64,000 bases of DNA, from assembly GCF_021513195.1 (NCBI RefSeq), contig NZ_CP090974.1, positions 3,112,001 through 3,176,000 on the forward strand. Direction: 5' to 3'. The notes beneath the pieces are model-generated. The model did not search any database and was not told where the DNA came from. It saw nothing but the letters and a program-made list of their open reading frames with translations. Below, piece by piece: positions 9,027 through 18,136 of the stretch; the first letter of the stretch is position 1, and the number at the start of each line of letters is the position of its first letter. Source of the stretch: Shewanella sp. OMA3-2 (lineage in GTDB: Bacteria; Pseudomonadota; Gammaproteobacteria; Enterobacterales; Shewanellaceae). Made by a program: the position numbers and the translations under genes.

Positions 9027-9079
9027 AAAACCAAGCCGTTAAAACCAAGCCGTTAAAACCAAGCCGTTAAAACCAAGTC
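9027..9079. repeat. Tandem 14-bp repeat, three copies plus a partial
   Basis: The unit AAAACCAAGCCGTT is repeated exactly three times (9027-9068) and a fourth copy begins (AAAACCAAG). A related 14-bp unit (GGTTTAACCAAGCC, two copies) lies at 11458-11485. It lies between the rlmI terminator and the REP-like cluster. No function is evident. Confidence 0.8.
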
Positions 9080-9306
9080 ATCCATTTTTATTATGTTGAA
9101 TAATGATGAGTAACACAGCTTAGACCCACGATATTACGCCGTAATAACTACACCAATTTGAATAAAAAATAGCACACATTGCGGATCAGCTTAAAGCGTT
9201 TACTAACACTTCCCAGCCAACAGATATGTAAGTTTTCCTGCTGAAGTTTTTGGCATCCTTGAGTGTTTTTGAGCACTCCATAATGGAGAGAATTGTAGGT
9301 AGAGAA

Positions 9307-9416
9307 TTATGGGTGGTCATGTTTGGGGGGGAAATTGTGTAGCGAATTGTGGGTGGCTACGTTAAACAACGTTAAACAGGTGGCTACGTTAAACAATGTT
9401 AATTATGGCCATGTTT
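9307..9416. repeat. Cluster of REP-like GGGTGGCC motifs
   Basis: Four related motifs lie in about 110 bases: ATTATGGGTGGTCATGTTT (from 9307), then GGTGGCTACGTTAAACAA at 9352-9369 and again at 9379-9396 (exact 18-bp direct repeat), then ATTATGGCCATGTTTAATT near 9402. They match the motif ATTATGGGTGGCCATGTT found at the end of the RAYT element near 19,902. The region has no ORF and looks like a decayed array of a dispersed repeat. The rest of the 8934-9470 gap holds only the 14-bp repeat and two terminators. Confidence 0.6.
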
Positions 9417-9427
9417 AATTATGTTAA

Positions 9428-9460
9428 AAATTGAGGAGCATTAATCCTTATATGCTCCTC
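9428..9460 (-). terminator. Terminator of the carboxylesterase gene
   Basis: A perfect 9-bp stem GAGGAGCAT/ATGCTCCTC (9433-9441 with 9452-9460), which in minus-strand sense is followed by CAATTTTTAAC, lies just after the esterase stop codon. Confidence 0.75.
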
Positions 9461-9470
9461 TTTATGCATG

Positions 9471-11066
9471 TTATAGATTTTGCATGCTTTCCTCATACAC
9501 TTCTAGAATAAAGTCCATACGACTTTTAATTTCTTCGAAATCTTTTTCGCTGCGTATACCGTCCACATCAATAACAGTGGTTTGGTCGTACCATTTAGTG
9601 GTGGGCAGCCATTCTAGGTCTAAACCGGACGACCAGCCGGACCCGAAACGAGCAGGTTCATTGGGATTTCCGTACTTGGCGAAGTTAGTCCATGCAGTCA
9701 TCATCTTCTCAGATATGGCAATATCCTCTGCCGTCGCATCGGCGGCCATGTTACCGAAAGTAAATGGTACATCGCCACTATGAGAAACACCGTAAGAAGA
9801 TGGATTTTGCTGGGCTGTAGGTAGGTAGTCAAAATAGTAATTGTAACCAGGTTTCCATACTTTATACATTTGTTGCGCTAAGAACTTATGTGGCGCTAGA
9901 AACTGCATGTCACTAGCCCAAAATGAGCCGATAACGCTATCATTACCTGCATACTCAGGATACAAATCTCTGACTTCATCAATATCAGAACCCTGTAACA
10001 ACAACTCTAAAGGAATGCCAAATGCAAGGAAGAAGGACATCTCATGACTGGTGCCCCCACCCATATAATTGACACTGTGCTGGCGGCCATTATAGAAGGT
10101 TTTACCGATCGGTTCGGTAACTAACGTGCCATCAACCACAGGATTCATTGAGTTTTCATTTTCTGGAAACTGACTTATCAGTTGCTCCAAACTTAAACTG
10201 CGCAGTGCTTCGGGTGCATTAACATCGTTCGCAATGCCAAAATAACTGCCTAATTCTAACCCCTGCTGCTCCAATGATATCGGGTTCAACGAATCTGCTT
10301 GATCCAAGTAGCGGGCATGATGAATGCGAACACCGCCACTTTGAGCGATGGCGTTTTTAAATAAGCCCTTGGAATCGGGTGTACCCATTAAATAGTTAAC
10401 GGCTACACCTCCCGCAGATTGACCAAATATAGTGACGTTTTTAGGATCGCCACCAAATGCTTTAATATTACGTTTGACCCATTTCAGTGCGGCAATTTGA
10501 TCCATTAATGCATAATTTCCAAGATGCTCATTTTGTTGTGCCGCTGAAATGGCTGGATGAGCAAAGCGGCCTAAGAAATCTAATCGATAATTAATGGAAA
10601 CTACAACCACGCCTTTTTTTGCTAGCTTGGTTGCGTTGTACTGAGACTCGGAAGATGAGCCATTTTTAAATCCTCCACCATGAATCCAAACCATGACCGG
10701 CTTCTTCTTAAATTTACCTTTACCTTTACCGCTGGTATATATATTTAACGATAAACAGTCTTCACTGCCGACGATTTGTCCTGGCACTGGGAATCTGGAG
10801 AATTGCGCGCAGCTTGGACCAAAGGTATCGGCTTGTAATATGCCATACCATGAGGGGGCGGGTTTTGGTGGGTGCCAACGATTTTCACCACTGGTGTCGG
10901 CGGCATAGGGAATACCTTTATAGACCTCAATGCCTTCTTCTACCACGCCGGAAACAAGACCGCTTTTTGTATGCCGTGGGCTTGTGTATGTCTGGGCAAA
11001 TGCTGATAGAGTGATACTGGAAAGTACCAAGCACGCTAATATTTTTATTAAATAGCCACTTTTCAT
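9471..11066 (-). CDS. Exported type-B carboxylesterase
   Basis: Predicted secreted alpha/beta hydrolase that cleaves carboxylic ester bonds; the natural substrate is unknown. The 531-residue protein has a signal peptide (about 1-24, ending SAFAQ) and the carboxylesterase type-B signatures: EDCLSLNIYTSG near residue 100, the oxyanion motif WIHGGGFKNGS, the nucleophile elbow TIFGQSAGGVAV with Ser217, and a C-terminal catalytic His in GVSHSGDVPFTFGN. Its length is normal for the family. It is transcribed alone, with a terminator after it and a 700-base non-coding region before it. Bacterial homologues include p-nitrobenzyl esterases. Confidence 0.85.
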   Translation of the reverse strand: MKSGYLIKILACLVLSSITLSAFAQTYTSPRHTKSGLVSGVVEEGIEVYKGIPYAADTSGENRWHPPKPAPSWYGILQADTFGPSCAQFSRFPVPGQIVGSEDCLSLNIYTSGKGKGKFKKKPVMVWIHGGGFKNGSSSESQYNATKLAKKGVVVVSINYRLDFLGRFAHPAISAAQQNEHLGNYALMDQIAALKWVKRNIKAFGGDPKNVTIFGQSAGGVAVNYLMGTPDSKGLFKNAIAQSGGVRIHHARYLDQADSLNPISLEQQGLELGSYFGIANDVNAPEALRSLSLEQLISQFPENENSMNPVVDGTLVTEPIGKTFYNGRQHSVNYMGGGTSHEMSFFLAFGIPLELLLQGSDIDEVRDLYPEYAGNDSVIGSFWASDMQFLAPHKFLAQQMYKVWKPGYNYYFDYLPTAQQNPSSYGVSHSGDVPFTFGNMAADATAEDIAISEKMMTAWTNFAKYGNPNEPARFGSGWSSGLDLEWLPTTKWYDQTTVIDVDGIRSEKDFEEIKSRMDFILEVYEESMQNL

Positions 11067-11313
11067 AGTGAGCTCCTAGAGTTAAGTTTTTTAATATTAT
11101 TGTGGAGTTTAAGCACTGAAGCGACCTTCTACTGCTTCGACTACTACTTCTATCCCTTATACTTTTGTCTTTTCACTGTTATTTTATCTACAGAATCAGT
11201 ACAGCCAGATGAACAACAAAGTTCAACGTTCAACGTTCAAACGATGATGTGGAGAGATGTCGTTCTGACATTTATTATTTCTAGATATTGATACTGTAGT
11301 ACTTGGATACACT

Positions 11314-11478
11314 ATGGATTGGTGGTCAGCCATGACAATTATCAATCGCTTGCGCACTACAATAGGTGAATTTGACTAAGCAGGTGAAGCAAATTTAGAT
11401 TTAGAGTTAGCCGATCATGATGTTGATTTTTTGCTATTTTCATTGCCGAGGTGTGACGGTTTAACCAAGCCGGTTTAA
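11314..11478 (+). pseudogene. Possible degenerate gene fragment with an in-frame stop
   Basis: From the ATG at 11314 the frame reads MDWWSAMTIINRLRTTIGEFD, meets TAA at 11377, and continues as AGEANLDLELADHDVDFLLF to a stop at 11476. The composition on both sides of the stop looks protein-like and acidic, as if one gene had been interrupted. I do not recognise the family. It lies in the 723-base gap 11067-11789, which otherwise holds only repeats and a terminator. It could equally be chance. Confidence 0.25.
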
Positions 11479-11485
11479 CCAAGCC
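11458..11485. repeat. Tandem 14-bp repeat, two copies
   Basis: GGTTTAACCAAGCC occurs twice back to back. It matches 11 of 14 positions of the 14-bp unit at 9027-9079 in the rotated register GTTAAAACCAAGCC, so the two loci probably share an origin. Confidence 0.7.
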
Positions 11486-11610
11486 ATATATGGACGCTCC
11501 TGGTGAGTCAAGACAATACTCTGCTCACCGAAGGCTTTTTTGGCCATGTTCTTTTCTAAAACAGCGGGCATTTTGAATTAAGCAGCGAGCAATAATCATA
11601 TTGCCTAGAA

Positions 11611-11656
11611 AAGAAAAAAAGCGCTTGGTTATTTATAAACATAAAAACCAAGCGCT
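11611..11656 (-). terminator. Terminator of the mannitol-type operon
   Basis: A perfect 11-bp inverted repeat AGCGCTTGGTT/AACCAAGCGCT (11620-11630 with 11646-11656). Read on the minus strand the stem is followed by TTTTTTTC, so it terminates transcription coming from the fructokinase gene. Confidence 0.8.
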
Positions 11657-11789
11657 AGCGGGTTAAATAAAGGGGAAATAACCCAAACGACACACGACAC
11701 ACGACACTTCACTTTTACATACAGCAACGGTTTACATACAAAACGATTGACCTACTACTCAATTTTTACGCAACGCATCGCTTTAACGT

Positions 11790-12713
11790 TTACGCCGGTT
11801 GCATAAACGCATTAATCTGTTCAAGTGTTAATACAGGCGTTGCGCCAGCAGACTGCGCCACCATTGCGCCAACGGCACAGGCAAAGTTAATCGCATATTG
11901 CGGGTTATTATCACTGCATAATTGATACAACAACGAACCTAAAAATGAATCTCCTGCGCCAACAGTATCGACCACGTTGACCAGATAGCCCGAGTTATAA
12001 AACGTCTGTCCATCAATACTTAATAGCGCGCCATGACTGCCTTTCGTTACACACAAATACTCAGTGTGTGTTTGCGCAGCAATGTAATCGACATTTTGCT
12101 CTAATGAATTAAACGGTGAACCCATAGCTTTGGCAATTTCGTATAGCTCATCATCATTTAACTTAATGAAATCAGCTTTATTCATCAATTTAACAATGCT
12201 GTCGATATCGTAATGCGGCGCACGCAGATTAACGTCAAACACCGTAAAATGAGCCGCGTTCACTAACTCCGTTAGTGTGGCTAATGACACCGGACTGCGG
12301 CCAATTAAGCTGCCAAATACCAATACATCAGCTTGCTTAACCTGGTTAATAATCGTGTCGGTTAACGCCACATTGTCCCAGGCTGTATCGGCGACAATGT
12401 CATAAGAGGCTGAGCCATTTTTGTCTAACGTCACCTCAACGGTACTGGTGCTTTTAAGCGGATTAATCGCAATACAATCGCGGTTAACGCCACGTTCATC
12501 AATAAATGCTAACAACTCATGGCCTAATTGATCATCACCTACGGCGCTGATCATTGAGCCTTTAATGCCTAACGCATTGAGCCTGACGCACACATTTAAC
12601 GGCGCGCCGCCAACACGTTTACCGTCAGGAAAACAATCCCACAAGACTTCACCAAAACAATTGATATTAATATCCGCTTTGGCTTTATGATTCACTAATA
12701 CACTGTTCATCAT
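11790..12713 (-). CDS. PfkB-family fructokinase
   Basis: Carbohydrate kinase predicted to phosphorylate fructose to fructose-6-phosphate in the cytoplasm. The 307-residue protein starts the fold with NCFGEVLWDCFPDGKRVGGAPLNV, the fructokinase-type N-terminus, and carries the second PfkB signature DTVGAGDSFLGSLLY at about residue 250, which holds the catalytic Asp and the GAGD anion hole. It starts two bases after the stop of the mannitol 2-dehydrogenase gene, so the pair is co-translated. Context makes fructose, the product of the dehydrogenase, the likely substrate; ribokinase or other sugar specificities are less likely. Confidence 0.85.
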   Translation of the reverse strand: MMNSVLVNHKAKADININCFGEVLWDCFPDGKRVGGAPLNVCVRLNALGIKGSMISAVGDDQLGHELLAFIDERGVNRDCIAINPLKSTSTVEVTLDKNGSASYDIVADTAWDNVALTDTIINQVKQADVLVFGSLIGRSPVSLATLTELVNAAHFTVFDVNLRAPHYDIDSIVKLMNKADFIKLNDDELYEIAKAMGSPFNSLEQNVDYIAAQTHTEYLCVTKGSHGALLSIDGQTFYNSGYLVNVVDTVGAGDSFLGSLLYQLCSDNNPQYAINFACAVGAMVAQSAGATPVLTLEQINAFMQPA

Positions 12714-12715
12714 GC

Positions 12716-14236
12716 TTAACCTTTTGCTTGTAATCTTGCTTGCATAATCGCTTTAATATTACTGTTTTCGCCATACAAGTTAGCAATGGCGTTACGGTAG
12801 TCTTTACAAAAAACCGCTTGATTGTTTAAGTCGCCAAATAAATCGGTTAACTGTAAAAAAGCTAATGGATCTTGACTCGTTTTACTGGCGAACGTATGTA
12901 ATTTAGCGGCCATTTGATCGTTAATATCCAGCGCTTCACCTTGTTGGTTAACCTGTTTATCGCTGTATAAGCACCAGGCTGCAATCACCAAACAGGCTAA
13001 AGAGGTATCGCGATTTAAGGCTATGTTTTCATTAATGGATGCAATGATAAATTTCGGTAATTTTGCAGAGCTTTCTAAACAAATACGCGCCAGGCTGTCT
13101 TTAATATTCGGGTTAGCAAAACGCTCAATTAAGGTATCTTTGTATTGAGTTAAATCGATACCCTCTAACTGATCAATTAATGGCGTGACTTCATCGTCCA
13201 TAAAACGGCGTAAATAGGTGGCAAATAATGGGTCGGTAACGGCCTCATCAATCGTGGCAAAACCATGAATAGAACCGAGTAAACCTAATACAGAATGACC
13301 GGCATTGAGTAAACGGATTTTCATTTTCTCAAATGGGGTAACATCGCTCACAAATTGTGCACCAACAGTATCTAATGCAGGGCGACCATCACTAAAGTTA
13401 TCTTCAATGACCCATTGAGTAAACGCTTCACAGGTGATTGGCCATTCATCATTAATGTGTAATGTATTGGCGACATGTTCAATATCTGCTTTTGTGGTGA
13501 CAGGGGTAATACGGTCAACCATTGCATTGGGGAACGCAACATTTGCCGCTATCCATTGCCCTAACTCAGCATCAATTTTACTCACAAATGCTAATAACAT
13601 TTTACGGGTCATGTCACCGTTATGTTGAATATTGTCGCAAGACTGAATGGTAAAAGGCTTCATGCCATTGGCTTTGCGTTGCATTAATGCGGCAGTGATA
13701 TACCCAAAGGCGGTGATAGGGTCATGCAGATTAGCCATATCATGGATAATCTCAGGGTTCGCAAAGTCAAACTCACCCGTTGCGGGGTTAAAGTTGTAAC
13801 CGCCTTCAGTAATGGTCAGAGAGACAATTTTGGTTTGTGGGTTAACTAACTTATCAATCACCTGTTGCTTGTTTTCTGGCGCAAACAGAAAATCAATCAT
13901 TGAACCAATCACTTGATGATCTATCTGACCATTAGGGTGACGCACCGTTAAACTGTATAAGTAATCTTGCTTAACCAATATGTCACGCAAGCCACGATTA
14001 GCGTCTAATAACCCCACACCACAAATAGCCCACGATTCCGAGCCAGGTGTTTTGAGTAATTCATTAACATACATAGCCTGGTGAGCGCGATGAAAACCAC
14101 CGACACCAATATGCACGATGCCTGCCGTTAACTGACTGCGATCGTATTTCGGCACATCAACATCAGCAGATAAAGTGGATAACGATTGTTGATTTAGCGG
14201 GTTAAGTTTAACGTTTGATTGTTGAGTGTGCTGCAT
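12716..14236 (-). CDS. Mannitol 2-dehydrogenase family oxidoreductase
   Basis: Long-chain polyol dehydrogenase of the mannitol dehydrogenase/fructuronate reductase family, predicted to oxidise mannitol (or a similar polyol such as arabitol or sorbitol) with NAD to fructose. The 506-residue product shows the family hallmarks: an N-terminal nucleotide-binding region GIVHIGVGGFHRAHQAMYV, TITEGGYN, the signature NVAFPNAMVDRITPVT, and the C-terminal catalytic KIRLLNAGHSVLGLLG (Lys, Asn and His). The frame opens at 14242, but GAGG seven bases before the ATG at 14236 favours that start. The downstream fructokinase supports mannitol to fructose to fructose-6-phosphate. Exact polyol preference cannot be read from sequence. 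Confidence 0.85.
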   Translation of the reverse strand: MQHTQQSNVKLNPLNQQSLSTLSADVDVPKYDRSQLTAGIVHIGVGGFHRAHQAMYVNELLKTPGSESWAICGVGLLDANRGLRDILVKQDYLYSLTVRHPNGQIDHQVIGSMIDFLFAPENKQQVIDKLVNPQTKIVSLTITEGGYNFNPATGEFDFANPEIIHDMANLHDPITAFGYITAALMQRKANGMKPFTIQSCDNIQHNGDMTRKMLLAFVSKIDAELGQWIAANVAFPNAMVDRITPVTTKADIEHVANTLHINDEWPITCEAFTQWVIEDNFSDGRPALDTVGAQFVSDVTPFEKMKIRLLNAGHSVLGLLGSIHGFATIDEAVTDPLFATYLRRFMDDEVTPLIDQLEGIDLTQYKDTLIERFANPNIKDSLARICLESSAKLPKFIIASINENIALNRDTSLACLVIAAWCLYSDKQVNQQGEALDINDQMAAKLHTFASKTSQDPLAFLQLTDLFGDLNNQAVFCKDYRNAIANLYGENSNIKAIMQARLQAKG

Positions 14237-14361
14237 ACTCATGCCTCGTAAAATATAATAATCGGTTCTGTGTTAGCTCAGTAACACGCCAGACCCAAAG
14301 CAATCTTTGATCATTAATATAACCATTAATATGACCATTGCTTTGAGTCACTCATTGGGTT

Positions 14362-16077
14362 TTATGAATTTAAGTTTTTGTGACGTTTTAATGCAAAGTA
14401 TGAACAACTAAAATAAATCACCGTACAAACAAAACACACGGTTTCGAATAACGATTTATTGTCTGCGTATATATCCATCGTTGGGCTATAAAACATCACA
14501 TTCACGGCAAGTGCGGTAATAACCACTAACGAGATAAAGGCAAAACCATTTAATAGCTTGGTAAACTTACTTACATCTTCGATTGTTTCTTTATCACCTT
14601 GAGCCATTGCGTCTTGATATTCTGCAATTTGTTGCTGTTCTTTTTCATCAGCAATAATAGCGTCGCTGTAATCTAAATCAGCACCGTATTTTTTGGCTAA
14701 TACAGTGTAAATAATGATGGTGAATATCCAGGTAGGAATAAACAAATAGTAGAATGAAATCACATCTAAACTGTTTAAACCAAAGCCAAAGATTAATGCT
14801 AATGCCCAAGATGCAATGGCTGGTGTGCTTTTAGACAGGTTTTGATATTTAGCCCAGTAGCGAGTTAAGCCGATTTTAGGAAATAACACATGCTCAGCAA
14901 ATACAATTCCGCCCACAGGCACCACTAATAAACCGGCATACGTCAGTAATGGCAGCATTTGGGTAAATACAAATGGGAAACAGGCAATCACTACCGTGAC
15001 CATTCCCACAATCGCAGTGGTTCGTTCACGCGATTGATTAACAAAAATAGATTGTGCAGCAAGACCAGCACGATACAAGTTCGCGTTTGCTGTCGTCCAT
15101 CCTGCAATGATAATAATCACAAAGCCAGAAAAGCCTAAAGCATGATAAGCCACGTCACCAGGATCAAGCTGTGTGATGGTGGTTTTTAACAATACCGCAG
15201 TACCCGCGCCCATAATACCGGCCGAGATCCAGGCAATATAATGACCAAAGAACATACCCACACCAGAAAACAGACCATAACTTTTACGTTTAGCAAAACG
15301 AAAAATAGCCATGTCGATTAAACCAAAGTGCGTAATCGAGTTGGCAGCCCAGGCAAACCCAATCACTTCAAGTAAACCAATACCAGGCTCGCCTTTATCG
15401 TTTAAGCCCGTCCAAATTGAACTGTCGCCAATGGTCATAAAATCTTGCCAGCCACCTAACGTCGTCGTGCCTATAACATGATTTGATAACGCAGGGAATA
15501 AACTGAATGAACCGGCAATAAAGATAACAAATAACCAGGGCGCGCAGATTTTAGAAAAGTCAGCAACGGTTGAAAAACCATACATGGCCACTACCACAAC
15601 GATTGAACCAACGGCCAATACAATCATCACAAACCATAAACTGCTGGGATACCAATTCAACTGCGCGGGAATATCAAACAAAAAGCGCACGGCGGTGGAA
15701 GATACGGTAATCATGGCGGCAGAAATCACGGCAAAGATAATTACGTTAGCCCAGTTATAGAGCTTGGTCATTGAATCGCCAGCAATTTTATTTAAATAAT
15801 TGTACAAACTTAAACGGGTTTCAACGGCAATAGGCGCAGTCAGTAGCCACCAAGAACACATGGCTAACAGGTTACCAATCAGTAACCCTAAAAGAATATC
15901 AATGGTCGATGCACCTAAGGCGACAAAGGTTGCACCAATCACAAATTCGGTTGCAGCAACATGCTCCCCAGCATATAAACCTGCAAAATGTTTCCAACCG
16001 TGCAACTTATTCTTAGCGACGGGAAGCTGCTCTTCATTCATTTGATGAAATGAAGAATCTCGGTGACTTGTTGTCAT
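14362..16077 (-). CDS. NCS1-like (purine-cytosine permease family) transporter
   Basis: Integral inner-membrane permease, 571 residues with about 12-14 hydrophobic segments. The N-terminal part (GEHVAATEFVIGATFVALGAS) and the pattern of membrane segments resemble the NCS1 cytosine/purine permease family. A charged cytoplasmic stretch near residues 475-520 (SDAIIADEKEQQQIAEYQDA) is followed by two last membrane segments, which makes it longer than CodB. It is first in the operon before mannitol dehydrogenase and fructokinase, so its substrate is more likely a polyol than a nucleobase; this is inference from context. A start AGGA lies 11 bases before the ATG. Confidence 0.75.
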   Translation of the reverse strand: MTTSHRDSSFHQMNEEQLPVAKNKLHGWKHFAGLYAGEHVAATEFVIGATFVALGASTIDILLGLLIGNLLAMCSWWLLTAPIAVETRLSLYNYLNKIAGDSMTKLYNWANVIIFAVISAAMITVSSTAVRFLFDIPAQLNWYPSSLWFVMIVLAVGSIVVVVAMYGFSTVADFSKICAPWLFVIFIAGSFSLFPALSNHVIGTTTLGGWQDFMTIGDSSIWTGLNDKGEPGIGLLEVIGFAWAANSITHFGLIDMAIFRFAKRKSYGLFSGVGMFFGHYIAWISAGIMGAGTAVLLKTTITQLDPGDVAYHALGFSGFVIIIIAGWTTANANLYRAGLAAQSIFVNQSRERTTAIVGMVTVVIACFPFVFTQMLPLLTYAGLLVVPVGGIVFAEHVLFPKIGLTRYWAKYQNLSKSTPAIASWALALIFGFGLNSLDVISFYYLFIPTWIFTIIIYTVLAKKYGADLDYSDAIIADEKEQQQIAEYQDAMAQGDKETIEDVSKFTKLLNGFAFISLVVITALAVNVMFYSPTMDIYADNKSLFETVCFVCTVIYFSCSYFALKRHKNLNS

Positions 16078-16281
16078 TATTGTTATATTCCTATATTTTC
16101 AGGTAAATTAATCCCTCACCAATAGCGATGATAAAATTAAGCAACTTACCTTTTTGACTATTTATTATTTCTGTTTAACTGAAATAATAACCCCATTGAC
16201 GTTCTATTTTCATTAATACGTTTTGCTGCATATAAAGTTTAAGCACAAATAACACTTTATTGCTGATGCTTATTGTATTGT

Positions 16282-16301
16282 GGTTTATATTGAGATAAAC
16301 C
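16282..16301. promoter_or_regulatory. Inverted repeat in the permease promoter region
   Basis: GGTTTAT-ATTGAG-ATAAACC is a perfect 7-bp dyad in the 403-base region between the permease start and the SorC-type regulator stop. It is a candidate operator for the regulator encoded next to it, or a small hairpin after the regulator gene. No binding consensus was available to test it. Confidence 0.35.
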
Positions 16302-16339
16302 GACTGACATTATTTTTTAGTCAGTGTTTAACTTTACAA

Positions 16340-16395
16340 TCTATTAATTAAACTCTATTTCTTAAGTTCTATTAATTAAGCTCTATTGATTAACA
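16340..16395. repeat. Four tandem 14-bp repeats upstream of the permease operon
   Basis: Four consecutive 14-bp units share TCTATTnnTTAAnn: TCTATTAATTAAAC, TCTATTTCTTAAGT, TCTATTAATTAAGC and TCTATTGATTAACA. They lie in the non-coding region upstream of the minus-strand permease gene, about 260-320 bases before its ATG. Regular helical-scale spacing upstream of an operon with a SorC-type (often tetrameric) regulator makes an operator array possible; a neutral minisatellite is the alternative. The rest of 16078-16480 shows no gene. Confidence 0.6.
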
Positions 16396-16480
16396 TAAAT
16401 AAATATAAATCTATTTATGCCAAGTCACTTTAACATCCATAATTCCAGTGACTCAGCCTACTCTGTTAGCATTCTATAAT

Positions 16481-17443
16481 TTATTTCACTTTTGCAAGTA
16501 TTTGCTCGGCGGTATATTCATTAGTAATTAATGAGTTAATTAACCCGCCTTGCAATGCTGCACATATCGCATTCACTTTACTTTTACCTGCGGCAATACC
16601 ATAAACGGGTTTACTGGCATTGGGTGTTAACGGCGCACTCATCACTAATTGATTAATGGGATGTGCTAATAACTGCCCTTGATGATCGTAAACCCAACTA
16701 ATGATTTCACCTGCTGCGCTATCGCTCACCAATTCATTCAATTTATCTTGGTCAATAAAGCCATCGAGCATTAAGGGTGATTGCTCGCCCATCTGCCCTA
16801 TACCAACAAATATCGCATCCGCCTGTTCAACCAACGCTAAAATACTTTTTATCGGCGCTAACTCATGCAAAATGTTTTTCTCTGTCACTGAGTTTGCAAT
16901 AACCGGCAATGGCATCGGGTAATGTTTAGCTTGGACTCTGTTCGCCATGCTGACCACAATATCAAATGCTGAAGCTGAACCGTCTGACATCATATTACCG
17001 AGCAACGACACAATTTTATGTTGTGGGCATTGCATTGACGGTAACTCATCAATACACGCCTTAAGTGCCCGACCCGTTCCAAATGCCAGCGTTTTCGGTT
17101 GTGCCGACTTTAAATAGCGTTCTACCACAGCCGCACTGGTTTGCGCTAAGCCATGTACCGAGCTGTCATCACTGGGATCACTAGGGACAATCTCGCACTC
17201 AAGTAAAGAAAATCTGTTTTTAAGTTGCTCAGCCAATTCCATGCATTTTGCAATGGGATGGTCTAAACGGACTTTAATTAAGCCTTCACTCACCGCAAGT
17301 GCAACGAGTCGCTGTGCTGATTGCCTTGATACCTCTAATTTCTGTGCTATTTCATCTTGAGTATTTTTAGCCACGTAATACAACCACGCCGCTCTAGCTG
17401 CATCTTCTAATCGCGCTAATTCTGAATTTGATTTACTGTCCAT
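16481..17443 (-). CDS. SorC/DeoR-type sugar-sensing transcriptional regulator
   Basis: Cytoplasmic DNA-binding regulator expected to control the adjacent polyol operon. The 320-residue protein has an N-terminal helix-turn-helix (NTQDEIAQKLEVSRQSAQRLVALAVSEG cannot be quoted in full; key part at about residues 20-48) and the C-terminal SorC sugar-binding domain with LAFGTGRALKA, KIVSLLGNM, IFVGIGQMGE and VYGIAAGKSKVNAI, the phosphosugar-binding fold also found in DeoR-like effectors. The frame opens at 17455, but GAGGA six bases before the ATG at 17443 favours the shorter start. It follows the HAD gene closely and precedes a 400-base regulatory gap before the permease. The effector is probably a sugar phosphate. 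Confidence 0.8.
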   Translation of the reverse strand: MDSKSNSELARLEDAARAAWLYYVAKNTQDEIAQKLEVSRQSAQRLVALAVSEGLIKVRLDHPIAKCMELAEQLKNRFSLLECEIVPSDPSDDSSVHGLAQTSAAVVERYLKSAQPKTLAFGTGRALKACIDELPSMQCPQHKIVSLLGNMMSDGSASAFDIVVSMANRVQAKHYPMPLPVIANSVTEKNILHELAPIKSILALVEQADAIFVGIGQMGEQSPLMLDGFIDQDKLNELVSDSAAGEIISWVYDHQGQLLAHPINQLVMSAPLTPNASKPVYGIAAGKSKVNAICAALQGGLINSLITNEYTAEQILAKVK

Positions 17444-17464
17444 GATATTCCTCATTATTCAGTG

Positions 17465-18136
17465 TTAACGCATTATGCTGGGCATTAACTGAGCGAAATC
17501 TTGCCAATCTGTTAATGCCGTAACCTGTGGAAAAGTCTTAGCTACCGGATGATTGTGGTAACTAATATGTCGACCACCTACATAATGAATAACAGGCATA
17601 TTGGCTGCGACAGCGGCTGATACGCCAAAAAAGCTGTCCTCTATCACTAAGCATTGTTCTGGAGCTACACCCATACGCTTGGCTGCATGTAAAAATAAAT
17701 CGGGTGCTGGTTTACCGTTTTCAACTTCGCTGCCGGTAAAAACATTCCCAGCAAACACATCACTTAATCCCACCACCGCCAACGCTTTTGTTGTGCGAGG
17801 TAAACTGCTGCTTGTGGCAATGCAAAACGGCACAGTTAAGGCTGAGAGTACCTCTTTAATGCCATTCGTAACGGTTAAATCACGCTCAAATGCCAATAAC
17901 AACTGTTCTCGGTACTGCAATTCAAAAGCTTGTGGCAACGTTATATTCAACAAACTGTTAATTTTGGCCGCGACAGTCGCAAATTGGCAGCCTAAAAAGT
18001 GTTGCTGCACAAACGCCATATCAATCTGGGCACCCAACACGGCTAATTTGTCGATTAACACATTCGCGCTGATAACTTCACTGTCGATCACAACACCGTC
18101 GCAATCAAAAATGACTAACTTTGGCTTTGTATCCAT
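17465..18136 (-). CDS. HAD-superfamily phosphatase (subfamily IA)
   Basis: Predicted phosphosugar phosphatase or beta-phosphoglucomutase-like enzyme. All four HAD motifs are visible in the 223-residue protein: IFDCDGVVIDSE (nucleophile Asp and acid Asp, residues 9-20), the Ser/Thr motif CIATSSS (about 108-114), Lys in ENGKPAPDLF (about 139-147) and VIEDSFFGV (Mg-binding Asp, about 164-172). It lies ten bases from the predicted regulator start on the same strand, so the two are probably co-transcribed. Context suggests action on a sugar- or polyol-phosphate, for example dephosphorylating mannitol- or fructose-phosphates, but the substrate is not proven. Confidence 0.8.
   Translation of the reverse strand: MDTKPKLVIFDCDGVVIDSEVISANVLIDKLAVLGAQIDMAFVQQHFLGCQFATVAAKINSLLNITLPQAFELQYREQLLLAFERDLTVTNGIKEVLSALTVPFCIATSSSLPRTTKALAVVGLSDVFAGNVFTGSEVENGKPAPDLFLHAAKRMGVAPEQCLVIEDSFFGVSAAVAANMPVIHYVGGRHISYHNHPVAKTFPQVTALTDWQDFAQLMPSIMR

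Noticed and set aside
9027..9079. Short tandem repeat as a CRISPR array
   Set aside because: The 14-bp units are directly adjacent with no spacers, and no cas gene is in the window.
10693..11014. Short plus-strand ORFs opposite the carboxylesterase
   Set aside because: They are shadows of the strongly conserved esterase gene, with no family pattern of their own.
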